Origin: Actinorugispora endophytica
GTDB taxonomy: Bacteria; Actinomycetota; Actinomycetes; Streptosporangiales; Streptosporangiaceae
Length of the DNA stretch: 64,000 bases
Direction: 5' to 3'
NCBI RefSeq assembly: GCF_004363075.1
Contig: NZ_SNYN01000001.1
Span: 1 to 64,000 of the forward strand
The notes below the pieces were generated by a model. The model was not told the DNA's origin, did no database searches, and saw only the letters and a list, made by a program, of their open reading frames with translations. Shown here piece after piece: positions 28,728-36,321 of this stretch. The first letter of the stretch is position 1, and every line of letters starts with the position of its first letter. The translations under genes were made by a program, and so were the position numbers.

Positions 28728-29012
28728 GTTTTCAAGGTAGCCCAGAGTTGACAAGAGCCACAGGGGGTGGATGCCACCCTTCATCACCAAAGACTCGACC
28801 GGCCCGACCCCAAGGTTTGGCCACGGCCTCGGCCCCGTCCCGCGGCAGCCCCCGACCAAGCCCGTTGCGATCAGGATCACTCCGGCCACATCCGGCCAAT
28901 TCGGAAGTTCCTCCGAAAGCGGCCTCGTCGGCGCGGACGCGCCGGACCGGTCCGCGTCCGGAGGAGGACGGCCGGTCCTCCTCCACGACCAGTTCTTCGC
29001 AGGGACGACAAT

Positions 29013-30326
29013 ATGGGCGTGAGTGATCTGCCCCGGCGCGCGTTCTCGCGCACCGCCAAACTGGCCTCCCTTCCCCTGCGATACGCCGGTCGCAGCACCG
29101 TCGGCATCGGCAGGCGTATGACCGGCACCCCTTCCGACGAAGTCATCAGCGACATCCAGCGCCGCACCGCCGAACACGTCTTCGAGGTGCTCGGCACGCT
29201 CAAGGGCGGGGCCATGAAACTCGGCCAGGCCCTTTCGGTGTTCGAGGCGGCCCTCCCCGAGGAGTTCGCGGGTCCCTACCGGGACACCCTCACCCGTCTG
29301 CAGGAGAACGCCCCGCCCATCCCCGCGGCCACCGTGCACCAGGTCCTCGCCGACTCCCTCGGACCACGCTGGCGGGACCGCTTCTCCTCCTTCGACGACT
29401 CCCCCGCCGCGTCGGCGTCCATCGGCCAGGTGCACCGCGCCGTGTGGCACGACGGCCGCGCGGTCGCCGTCAAGGTGCAGTACCCCGGCGCCGGAAAGGC
29501 CCTGCTCAACGACTTCCACCAGCTGGCGCGTATCAGCAGGCTGTTCACCGTCGTCATGCCCGGCCTGGAGGTCAAGCCGCTGCTCGCCGAGCTCAAGGAC
29601 CGGATCATCGAGGAACTCGACTACGGGCTGGAGGCCGACGCCCAGCAGGGGTTCGCCGAGGCCTACGGCGACGACCCCGACTTCGTCGTCCCCGAGGTCC
29701 TGGCCGCGCACGAGCGGGTGCTGGTCAGCGAGTGGCTGGACGGCCGCCCCCTGTCGTCGGTCATCACCGACGGCTCCCGGGACGAACGGGACCGGGCCGG
29801 TCTGCTGTACACGCGTTTTCTGTTCTCCGGCCCGGAGCGCGCCGGGCTCCTGCACGCCGACCCGCACCCCGGCAACTTCCGGATGCTCGCGGACGGCCGC
29901 CTGGCCGTCCTGGACTTCGGCGCGGTCAACCGGTTGCCCGACGGTTTCCCGCTCGCGTTCGGCCGGCTCATCCGGATCGGGCTGCTCGGCGACGGGAGGA
30001 CCGTGCGGGACGGCCTCGTCGACGAGGGCTTCCTGCGTTCGGACTCGGAACTGGAACCACAGCAGCTGCTGGACTTCCTGATGCCGTTCGCCGAACCCGC
30101 CCGCGGCGAGCGCTTCGCCTTCGACCGCGACTGGCTGCGCGGGGAGGCCCAACGCCTCTTCCAGCGTTCCAACGCGGTACTGCCCGAACTGAACCTGCCG
30201 CCCTCCTACGTGCTCATCCACCGCGTGGTCATGGCGGCGACCGGGGTGCTGTGCCAACTGGAGGCCGAGGTTCCCGTCCGCTCCGAGGTGGAACAGTGGA
30301 TCCCCGGCTTCCTCGGCGCCGTCTAG
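29013..30326 (+). CDS. ABC1/UbiB family atypical kinase
   Basis: 437 aa. The ABC1 signature KGGAMKLGQALSVFEAALPEEF, the Ala-rich nucleotide loop SPAASASIGQVHRAV, the Lys in VAVKVQYPG, catalytic HADPHPGNF and the DFG-like VLDFGAVN are all present. In other organisms the family supports quinone synthesis; in actinobacteria its job is unclear. ATG 29013 follows AGGGA at 8 nt. The homologue sits beside whiB7 in M. tuberculosis, as it does here. Confidence 0.93.
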   Translation: MGVSDLPRRAFSRTAKLASLPLRYAGRSTVGIGRRMTGTPSDEVISDIQRRTAEHVFEVLGTLKGGAMKLGQALSVFEAALPEEFAGPYRDTLTRLQENAPPIPAATVHQVLADSLGPRWRDRFSSFDDSPAASASIGQVHRAVWHDGRAVAVKVQYPGAGKALLNDFHQLARISRLFTVVMPGLEVKPLLAELKDRIIEELDYGLEADAQQGFAEAYGDDPDFVVPEVLAAHERVLVSEWLDGRPLSSVITDGSRDERDRAGLLYTRFLFSGPERAGLLHADPHPGNFRMLADGRLAVLDFGAVNRLPDGFPLAFGRLIRIGLLGDGRTVRDGLVDEGFLRSDSELEPQQLLDFLMPFAEPARGERFAFDRDWLRGEAQRLFQRSNAVLPELNLPPSYVLIHRVVMAATGVLCQLEAEVPVRSEVEQWIPGFLGAV

Positions 30327-30346
30327 GCGTGGAGTGCCCCCTTTCT

Positions 30347-30410
30347 CGCCGATCGTGACCTTTCCGGGGCCTCGGAAACGGTTGGGACCCCGGAAAGGTC
30401 ACGATCGGCG
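30347..30410. repeat. P element 2, perfect 23-bp-stem palindrome
   Basis: Arms 30347-30369 and 30388-30410 are perfectly complementary (CGCCGATCGTGACCTTTCC core). It lies just after the ABC1 kinase gene and before the opposing terminator of the whiB7 operon. Related to P elements 1, 3, 4 and 5. Confidence 0.85.
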
Positions 30411-30423
30411 GGGAAACCACCAC

Positions 30424-30458
30424 GAAAAAGGGGGACGGCCCCGGGCCGTCCCCCTTCA
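30424..30458 (-). terminator. Rho-independent terminator of the whiB7 operon
   Basis: A 12-bp perfect stem (GGGGGACGGCCC with its complement, 30429-30453 region) followed on the minus strand by five T. It lies 30 nt downstream of the 52-aa gene that follows whiB7. Confidence 0.85.
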
Positions 30459-30486
30459 TTCATTCCCTGTCACGCCGCGAGCGGCG

Positions 30487-30645
30487 TCAACACAGGCGCG
30501 AGACCCGCATTTCCGCGAGGAGCTGTTCCGCACGGCGCTGCTCGCGGAGCTGGGCCCGCAGTTGACGCGCGCTGAGGCGGTGGCGCTGGCGCTCGTTCTT
30601 GATGTCGACGGACTTCTGCAGGCGGACGAGTTCGTGGATCAACAT
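30487..30645 (-). CDS. Small basic protein downstream of whiB7
   Basis: 52 aa, almost entirely charged and helix-prone (RHRLSARQLRAQLREQRRA), with one Cys at the C-terminus. No known domain recognised. ATG 30645 is preceded by AGAAAGAAG. It is 88 bp downstream of whiB7 on the same strand and ahead of a strong terminator, so it is probably co-transcribed and attenuation-controlled with whiB7. Real but uncharacterised in my view. Confidence 0.6.
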   Translation of the reverse strand: MLIHELVRLQKSVDIKNERQRHRLSARQLRAQLREQRRAEQLLAEMRVSRLC

Positions 30646-30733
30646 GGTGTGCTTCTTTCTCTGCGGACTTCTCCGCGGACGAACGGATCGATGTCGAAAG
30701 CGGGCTGGTCGGGCGACCGGCCGGGTACAGCGG

Positions 30734-31012
30734 TTACGCGGCGAGCGGCTCGGCGTTCTTGCGGGGACGACCCCGCGGGCGCTTACGGGCGACCACCTGG
30801 CCGGCCACCAGCAGCTCACCGCCCCAGACGCCCCACGGCTCGCGGCGCTCGAGCGCGTCGGCGAGGCACTGCGCCCGCACCGGGCAGTCGACGCAGAGTG
30901 CCTTGGCCGCCTCGACGTCCGCCGGGGCCTCGGCGAAGAAGAGGTCGGGCTGGAGTCGGCACGGGATCTCGGCCTCGTTCAGCCACGGGGTCTCAAGGAC
31001 CGACGCAAGCAT
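30734..31012 (-). CDS. whiB7: WhiB7/WblC antibiotic-response transcription factor
   Basis: A 92-aa Fe-S transcription factor that binds the primary sigma factor and activates intrinsic antibiotic-resistance genes. The four cluster cysteines are Cys18, Cys40, Cys43 and Cys49. The WhiB turn GVWGG is at 61-65. The C-terminal AT-hook KRPRGRPRKN distinguishes WhiB7/WblC from other WhiB proteins. ATG 31012 follows AGGGAGGA. It has a ~500-nt leader with a uORF and attenuator (31157-31445), and a WhiB7-type promoter at 31521-31560. Confidence 0.95.
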   Translation of the reverse strand: MLASVLETPWLNEAEIPCRLQPDLFFAEAPADVEAAKALCVDCPVRAQCLADALERREPWGVWGGELLVAGQVVARKRPRGRPRKNAEPLAA

Positions 31013-31156
31013 CGGTGTCCTCCCTGTTTCTTTGGTGATCAACGCGGTAGGCAACTGTGGAAGCCAGATCTCGATCCGGCTCTTTGGGGGCCTTGACCTG
31101 CGAGAGGTCCCGACAATCCGCCCTCCTCCACTGGGAGGGGAGAGGTTCGGAACACC

Positions 31157-31193
31157 AAAAAGGCCGCGGCCCCATCTGTGGGGACCCGCGGCC
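31157..31193 (-). terminator. Attenuator terminator in the whiB7 leader
   Basis: On the minus strand, GGCCGCGG (31193-31186) pairs with CCGCGGCC (31169-31162), with a loop of about 16 nt, followed by five T (31161-31157). It lies between the uORF and whiB7, where a terminator would prevent readthrough unless it is relieved. Confidence 0.85.
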
Positions 31194-31206
31194 ACTGGGA
31201 GGACTC

Positions 31207-31227
31207 CCGGCCTAACTGCTAGGCCGG
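31207..31227 (-). promoter_or_regulatory. Stem-loop overlapping the uORF stop codon in the whiB7 leader
   Basis: A perfect 8-bp stem CCGGCCTA (31207-31214) / TAGGCCGG (31220-31227) with a 5-nt loop. The uORF stop TAG lies inside it, so a ribosome finishing or stalling on the uORF would melt it and could change downstream folding toward the attenuator. Confidence 0.55.
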
Positions 31228-31445
31228 AGACTCCGTGGACACTTCCCCACCGCGCCACGAGGGCGCTGGGTCTCTTCGAGGTGTGAACCGTTCCGGTGAC
31301 GGAGCTTGAACAGCCCCAGTCCGCCCGGTTCGCCGGTGCCGACAACCCTGCCGAGGGCATACGACATATCCGCGCGCGCACCACTGCCATTGGCGGTGCC
31401 CCAGGCACCCATGAACGGGCCGAAACCGGTGATGATCGTGTTCAT
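31212..31445 (-). CDS. Putative uORF (leader peptide) of whiB7
   Basis: A 77-codon frame starting MNTIITGFGPFMGAWG, in the ~500-nt leader between the whiB7 promoter and whiB7. A strong GAAGGAGG lies upstream (spacing about 12 nt). Translational attenuation through a uORF is established for whiB7/wblC in mycobacteria and Streptomyces. The 3' half is Arg/Pro/Ser-rich and its stop lies in a stem-loop. Length is at the long end, so the true regulatory uORF might use another start. Confidence 0.6.
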   Translation of the reverse strand: MNTIITGFGPFMGAWGTANGSGARADMSYALGRVVGTGEPGGLGLFKLRHRNGSHLEETQRPRGAVGKCPRSLRPSS

Positions 31446-31520
31446 TAGATCGGAGCACCTCCTTCTGTCGTGTGGCCGCAGGGATCTTCTCCCGCGACGG
31501 GCGCGAACTCGATGACGTAA

Positions 31521-31560
31521 AGACTAGGGCGCGTCGGCGAAAATCGGCAACCTATTTTTG
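31521..31560 (-). promoter_or_regulatory. WhiB7-type autoregulatory promoter
   Basis: On the minus strand: AT-rich CAAAAATAGG (31560-31551) directly before TTGCCG (31550-31545), an 18-nt spacer, and TAGTCT (31526-31521). An AT-rich stretch immediately upstream of the -35, bound by the WhiB7 AT-hook, is the known signature of WhiB7-activated promoters including its own. Confidence 0.75.
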
Positions 31561-31604
31561 ACCTGCGATTCCGCCCGGATCCGGCCGCGATTCCGCGACG
31601 TGTC

Positions 31605-32522
31605 TCAACTCCCGTCCTCCTCGTCGAGGACGCGGATGAGCCCCTCCTGCACCACCGAGCAGACCAGCTCCCCCGAACGGGTGTAGACCAGGCCGCGCGC
31701 CAGGCCGCGCGCTCCGTGGGAGACCGGGGTCTCCTGGGCGTACAGCAGCCACTCGTCGGCGCGGAAGGGGCGGTGGAACCACATGGCGTGGTCGAGGCTG
31801 GCCATCGAGATCCCCGAGAAAGACCGTCCGTGCGCGATCAGGACCGTGTCCAGCAGGGTCATGTCCGAGGCGTAGGTCATCAGGCAGACCTGGAGCAGCG
31901 GGTCGTCGGGGAGCCTGCCCCCGACCTTGAGCCAGACGAGGTTCTCGGTGCTGCTGAGGCTGCGGTCCTGCTGCACCTCGAAGGAGAGCGGGCCGACGGG
32001 GCGCATCTCGATGGGGTGCCAGGTCGCGAACCTGGGCACCTTGCCGAACGCGTGGAAGAGCCGGTCCCGCATCGTGGGCAGCTCCTCCGGCGCGGGCACC
32101 TCGGGCATCGGCATCTGGTGCGAAAGGCCGGGCTCGACGTGGTGGAAGGACGCCGACAGCGTGAAGATCGCCTTGCCGTGCTGGATCGCCGTGACCCGGC
32201 GGGTGGTGAAGGAGCGGCCGTCGCGGACCCGGTCCACCTCGTAGACGATCGGGACCGACGGGTCGCCCGGGCGGATGAAGTAGGCGTGCAGGGAGTGCAC
32301 GAACCGGTCCTCGGGGACGGTGCGTCCCGCCGCGACCAGCGCCTGGCCCGCGACCTGGCCGCCGAAGATGCGCTGCGGGCCGCCGTCGGGGCTGCGGCCC
32401 CGGAAGATGTTCACCTCGATCGGCTCGAGGTCGAGGACGTCCAGCAGTTCCCGCAGGGACTGGCCCGTCTCGGCCTCCGCCGGTTCCCCCGGGGCGGTCG
32501 CCCGCTTTTCCCGCTCGCTCAC
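31605..32522 (-). CDS. tesB: Acyl-CoA thioesterase II (TesB)
   Basis: A 305-aa double-hotdog thioesterase. Landmarks are EVNIFRGRSP, RIFGGQVAGQALVAA, HSLHAYFIRPGDP and, in the second half, ASLDHAMWFHRPFRADEWLLY and GARGLARGLVYTRSGELV. The catalytic Asp, Ser/Thr and Gln positions of TesB lie in these blocks. It hydrolyses acyl-CoA to free acid and CoA. GTG 32522 overlaps the uvrD2 stop by 4 bp (GTGA), so tesB is translated from the uvrD2 mRNA. Confidence 0.93.
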   Translation of the reverse strand: MSEREKRATAPGEPAEAETGQSLRELLDVLDLEPIEVNIFRGRSPDGGPQRIFGGQVAGQALVAAGRTVPEDRFVHSLHAYFIRPGDPSVPIVYEVDRVRDGRSFTTRRVTAIQHGKAIFTLSASFHHVEPGLSHQMPMPEVPAPEELPTMRDRLFHAFGKVPRFATWHPIEMRPVGPLSFEVQQDRSLSSTENLVWLKVGGRLPDDPLLQVCLMTYASDMTLLDTVLIAHGRSFSGISMASLDHAMWFHRPFRADEWLLYAQETPVSHGARGLARGLVYTRSGELVCSVVQEGLIRVLDEEDGS

Positions 32523-34696
32523 GCTGTCTCCCCTTCGTCCGCGCCGGTTCGCTCGGGCGCCTCTCCCGCGCACAGCGCCAGGACCGCCTGGCCGTAGCGC
32601 TCCAGCTTCACCGCGCCCACTCCGGAGATACGCGCGAGCTGCGTCGTGCTGGACGGCACGTGCTCGGCGATCGCCTGGAGGGTGGCGTCGGTGAAGACGA
32701 CGTAGGCCGGCACCTTCTGCTCGGTGGAGACCCCGCGCCGCCACTCCCTGAGACTCTCCAGCAACGCCTCATCGTAGTTCGACGGGCAGTCGAGGCAGCG
32801 GCCCAGCTTGCGCTCGGCGGCCTCGAGCAGGGTCGTCCCGCAGACCCGGCACTGGGCGGTCCTGGCCTGCTTGCGCCGCTCGCCGCGCTGGGCCGCCAGG
32901 GACGGCGAGGCGGGCCGCAGGCCGTCGAGGAACCGGGAGGGCTTGCGGGACTTGCGGCCGCCCGGCGAGCGCGCCAGCGACCACGACATGCTCAGGTGCT
33001 CGCGGGCGCGGGTGACGCCCACGTAGAAGAGCCTGCGCTCCTCCTCGACCTGCTCGGGCTCCTCCGCGTAGATGATCGGCAGCATGCCCTCGGTGAGCCC
33101 GACCAGGAACACCGCGTCCCACTCCAGGCCCTTGGCGGCGTGCAGCGAGGCCAGGGTGACGCCCTCCAGGCCGGGGGCGTGCTCGGTGGCCGCGCGGGCC
33201 TGGAGCTCGGTGACGAAGTCGGCGAGGGTCGCTCCGGCCCGCTCGGTGGCGACGTCCTCGGCGAGCTGGGCGAGGGCGGCCAGCGACTCCCACTTCTCGC
33301 GTGCCTGGCGCCCCTCGGGCGCCGTCTCGGTGAGGCCGATCTGGGGCTGCTGCAGGATGTGCCGGACGGTGGCGACCAGGGGCGCGGCGTCGTCGCCCTG
33401 GGCTGCCCCGCGCAGCGTGTGCAGGGCCTTCTTGATCTCGGGCCGGTCGAAGAACTGGGTGGCCCCGCGCAGCGTGAAGGAAACCCCCGCGTCGCCGAGG
33501 GCCTGCTCGTAGGCGGCGGACTGGGAGTTGACGCGGAACAGCACCGCGATCTGCCGGGCGGGCGTGCCCGACTCGATGAGGGCGGCGATCTTGCGGGCCA
33601 CCGAGGTGGCCTCGGCGGGCTCGTCGTCGTACTCGGTGTAGGCGGGCTCGGGGCCGTCCGGACGCTGGGCGACGAGCTCGAGGTGGTGCTCGCGGGCGGT
33701 CCCGGCGCTGCCCGCGGCCCTGAGCGCGGTATTGGCGACCTTGACCACCTGCGGCGTGGACCGGTAGTCGCGCACCAGCCGGACGAAGGTGGCGTGCGGG
33801 TAGGCGGCGGAGAAGCCGGTGAGGTAGCCGGGGGTGGCCCCGGCGAACGAGTAGATGGTCTGGTTGGGGTCGCCGACGACGCAGATGTCGTCGCGGTCGC
33901 CCAGCCAGGCGTCCAGGAGGAGCTTCTGCAGCGGGTTGACGTCCTGGAACTCGTCGACGACGAAGTAGCGGTACTGGCTCCGCACCTGTTCGGCGATCTG
34001 CGGCGAGTCCGTGATCATCGCGGCGGTGAGTTCGAGCATCGACTCGAAGTCGAGCAGGTTGCGCTCGCGGCGCAGCTCCTCGTAGGCGTCGTACGCGCGG
34101 GCGACGTCGCGGGCGGGCATCGGGGGGGTGCGGTTCGCCTTGGTGACGGTGGCCTCGTAGTCGGCGGGACGGGTCTGGGTGACCTTGGACCACTCGATCT
34201 CGCCGGCGAGGTCGCGCAGGCCCGTCCGGTCGAGTTGGAGCCCGCAGGCGCGCCCGGCCTCGGAGACGAGTCCGAGCTTGCTGTCGACGAGCGTGGGCTT
34301 GGGGCCGCCGATCGCCTGCGGCCAGAAGTAGGAGAGCTGGCGCAGCGCGGCGGCGTGGAAGGTGCGGGCCTGCACCCGGGGGGCGCCCAGCGCCCGCAGC
34401 CGCCCGCGCATCTCCCCGGCCGCCCGGGTGGTGAAGGTCACCGCGAGGATCTGCTGCTCGGGGACCACGCCGGTGGCCACCGCGTAGGCGATGCGATGGG
34501 TGATGGCGCGGGTCTTGCCGGTGCCCGCGCCCGCCAGGATGCACACCGGGCCGCGCACCGAGCGGGCCGCTTCGAGCTGTTCGGGGTCCAGACCGCGCAG
34601 GATCGCCTCGGGTGAGGGGGGCGGTCCCGCGAGCGAGGGCGCGGCACCTCCGGGGAAATCGGTCGGGTGCGCCGCGCGGGGTTCGTCTGGGCCCAT
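32519..34696 (-). CDS. uvrD2: ATP-dependent DNA helicase UvrD2 with HRDC domain
   Basis: A 725-aa SF1A helicase. Q motif LDPEQLEAARS, Walker A AGAGTGKTRAITHR, Ia VTFTTRAAGEM, motif II FVVDEFQDVNPLQ, III VVGDPNQTIYSFAGA, V/VI region LHAAKGLEWDAVFLVG and YVGVTRARE. A four-Cys zinc patch follows (CRVCGTTLL...LGRCLDCPS), then a C-terminal HRDC domain; this combination is UvrD2-specific in actinobacteria. ATG 34696 has GGAG about 9 nt upstream. It diverges from the mycoredoxin gene. Confidence 0.95.
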   Translation of the reverse strand: MGPDEPRAAHPTDFPGGAAPSLAGPPPSPEAILRGLDPEQLEAARSVRGPVCILAGAGTGKTRAITHRIAYAVATGVVPEQQILAVTFTTRAAGEMRGRLRALGAPRVQARTFHAAALRQLSYFWPQAIGGPKPTLVDSKLGLVSEAGRACGLQLDRTGLRDLAGEIEWSKVTQTRPADYEATVTKANRTPPMPARDVARAYDAYEELRRERNLLDFESMLELTAAMITDSPQIAEQVRSQYRYFVVDEFQDVNPLQKLLLDAWLGDRDDICVVGDPNQTIYSFAGATPGYLTGFSAAYPHATFVRLVRDYRSTPQVVKVANTALRAAGSAGTAREHHLELVAQRPDGPEPAYTEYDDEPAEATSVARKIAALIESGTPARQIAVLFRVNSQSAAYEQALGDAGVSFTLRGATQFFDRPEIKKALHTLRGAAQGDDAAPLVATVRHILQQPQIGLTETAPEGRQAREKWESLAALAQLAEDVATERAGATLADFVTELQARAATEHAPGLEGVTLASLHAAKGLEWDAVFLVGLTEGMLPIIYAEEPEQVEEERRLFYVGVTRAREHLSMSWSLARSPGGRKSRKPSRFLDGLRPASPSLAAQRGERRKQARTAQCRVCGTTLLEAAERKLGRCLDCPSNYDEALLESLREWRRGVSTEQKVPAYVVFTDATLQAIAEHVPSSTTQLARISGVGAVKLERYGQAVLALCAGEAPERTGADEGETA

Positions 34697-35074
34697 CAGC
34701 CGTGTCTCCAATCCAACCCGGTCAACGCGGGCCTGTGTCAAACGGTTCGCGGTCCGCGTCCTCCTCCTGGAGCGTGTCCGGGGAGCGACTCCGGTTCCCA
34801 CGGGCCGCTTCGGGAGCGTTCGCCCGGTCCAGTCTCTCAAGTATCCGCGTGTCCCCGTGCGCACTCGCGGAACCGGCGCCCGCCCTGTGGACGACCGGCG
34901 CGCGCCCGAGCGGTCCGTGGCCGGATCCGGCCAGGCCGGAACGGGAACCGGGGCGGCGCCACCCGCGTCTGAACCGGCACTGATCGCGAAGGGAAGCTGG
35001 GCGCGGTTCCCTGCGTTGGAGTATGCGGCAGTCGTTCATACGGGCAAAAGACAGCAAAGAAACGGAACAACCCT
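34697..35074. other. Divergent region uvrD2 / mycoredoxin
   Basis: 378 bp. The last 85 bp carry the SigR-type promoter of the mycoredoxin gene (34991-35017). I see no gene in the rest. Confidence 0.5.
34991..35017 (+). promoter_or_regulatory. SigR-type promoter of the mycoredoxin gene
   Basis: GGGAAG (34991-34996), exactly 18 nt, GTT (35015-35017). It differs from GGGAAT by one base. Start site would be near 35025, leaving a ~50-nt leader. Mycoredoxin is a known SigR/SigH-regulon gene. Confidence 0.7.
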
Positions 35075-35335
35075 ATGACCATTCCCGCAACCGCGCAGAT
35101 CACCATGTACACAACCCCCTGGTGCGGGTTCTGCAGGAGGCTGAAGAGCCAGCTGGCGCGCGAGGGCATCGCCGTCTCCGAGGTCGACATCGAGCAGACC
35201 CCGGACGCGGCGGAGTTCGTGATGAAGGTCAACGGCGGCAACCAGACCGTTCCGACACTGCTTTTCGCTGACGGTTCGGCGCTGACCAACCCGTCGCTGT
35301 CACAGGTCAAGGAGAAACTCGCGGCACAGTCGTGA
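35075..35335 (+). CDS. mrx1: Mycoredoxin Mrx1 (glutaredoxin-like)
   Basis: An 86-aa thioredoxin-fold protein with active site WCGFC (Cys17, Cys20), cis-Pro block NQTVPTLLF and TNPSLSQVKEKL. Mycoredoxin reduces mixed disulfides between proteins and mycothiol. The common form is CGYC; Phe here is conservative. ATG 35075 is used. The gene is divergent from uvrD2, as in M. tuberculosis, and follows a SigR-type promoter. A hairpin terminator lies directly after it. Confidence 0.93.
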   Translation: MTIPATAQITMYTTPWCGFCRRLKSQLAREGIAVSEVDIEQTPDAAEFVMKVNGGNQTVPTLLFADGSALTNPSLSQVKEKLAAQS

Positions 35336-35341
35336 GGGGAC

Positions 35342-35370
35342 GGCCGCCGCTCGGGGTGAGCGGCGGCCTT
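35342..35370 (+). terminator. Terminator after mycoredoxin gene
   Basis: An 11-bp perfect stem GGCCGCCGCTC/GAGCGGCGGCC with a 5-nt loop, followed by TTTGCGT. It separates mrx1 from the ANTAR gene. Confidence 0.75.
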
Positions 35371-35397
35371 TGCGTCCCACGGAGAATGGGGGAATAC

Positions 35398-35907
35398 GTG
35401 ACGCCTCACAGATCGGCGCGTGGCGAGCGCGAGGCCGTGGCGGGAGCGGGGGCGGGAGCGGACCTGATCCGCCGCACGGCGGGGGGCTGGCGGGTGCACA
35501 GCGGGGACGAGGAACTCCCCGACCTGCTCAACGCCATGGTGCTCGCCGATCTTCTGGCCGCCGAGGACGCGCGCGCCGAACCGCTGGCCGCGTCACCGCC
35601 CCGGGCGGGATCCGAGGCGTCCGAACTGGAGCGGTTGCGGGTGACGGTGGCGCAGCTGGAACACGCGCTGCGCACCCGCGTGATGGTCGAGCAGGCCATC
35701 GGCGTCCTCTCCGAGCGGCACCGGCTCACCCCGCGCACGGCGTTCGAGCGTCTGCGCCACGCCGCCAGGTCGCGCGGCCGCAGAGTCACCGATCTGGCCC
35801 GCGAAGTCGTCACCAGTACCCAGAACCCGCTGGTCGCCCTGCCCGAGGAGCTCGCCCGGCAAGGCGCGGCAACCCAACTCGGGCGGCCGCGCCGGGTCGT
35901 CGAGTAG
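35398..35907 (+). CDS. ANTAR-domain RNA-binding protein
   Basis: 169 aa. The C-terminal ANTAR domain is clear (RTRVMVEQAIGVLSERH, TAFERLRHAARSRGRRVTDLAREVV). ANTAR proteins bind paired hairpins in mRNA leaders and prevent termination. No GAF, PAS or receiver domain is attached; the N-terminus is short and Ala/Arg/Glu-rich, with a coiled-coil-like stretch just before ANTAR. GTG 35398 is preferred (GGGGGA 5 nt upstream). Its TAG stop is followed after 5 nt by E element copy 2. The target RNA is unknown. Confidence 0.85.
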   Translation: MTPHRSARGEREAVAGAGAGADLIRRTAGGWRVHSGDEELPDLLNAMVLADLLAAEDARAEPLAASPPRAGSEASELERLRVTVAQLEHALRTRVMVEQAIGVLSERHRLTPRTAFERLRHAARSRGRRVTDLAREVVTSTQNPLVALPEELARQGAATQLGRPRRVVE

Positions 35908-35912
35908 GGAAG

Positions 35913-36246
35913 CTCCGGCGCGGGGGTGGCTCGGGCACCGGTGCTTCGGAGGCTTTTCGGCCTCATGTCGTGCGGATCGCGGGGTCACGGCGGGCGGCGA
36001 CGGCGGGCGCCGGTCGGGGCCGCGCCCACGATGTCCGTTTCGCGCGGTTTCCGTTGGTGATCTTGCTGTTTCCCCCTGCAATCAAGGATTCCGGGGGAAA
36101 ACAGCAAGATCACCGGACATTCGAGGGCCGATTCCATCCCCACTCGGAATGATCATGGGCTTTCCGCCCTTCCAGGCCCCGAAACGGGCAGAAAACTCAA
36201 GACCGTCAACAAAACCACCGGTGCCCGAGTCATCCCCGCGCCGGAG
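35913..36246 (+). repeat. E element copy 2, enlarged by a second palindrome
   Basis: 334 bp between terminal inverted repeats at 35913-35928 and 36231-36246. The left part and right end match the other copies. The left arm of the usual hairpin is replaced by an unrelated palindrome (36056-36114, GGTGATCTTGCTGTTT arm) plus about 40 bp. Both ends carry TAGGGA-type flanks, the right one as CTCCCTAG. Confidence 0.8.
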
Positions 36247-36321
36247 ACTCCCTAGACGGACCGCTCCCGCGCCCGGGGCCTTCGGCACCGGTCCCGGACG
36301 CGGCGGCCGGCTTCTCCCCGG

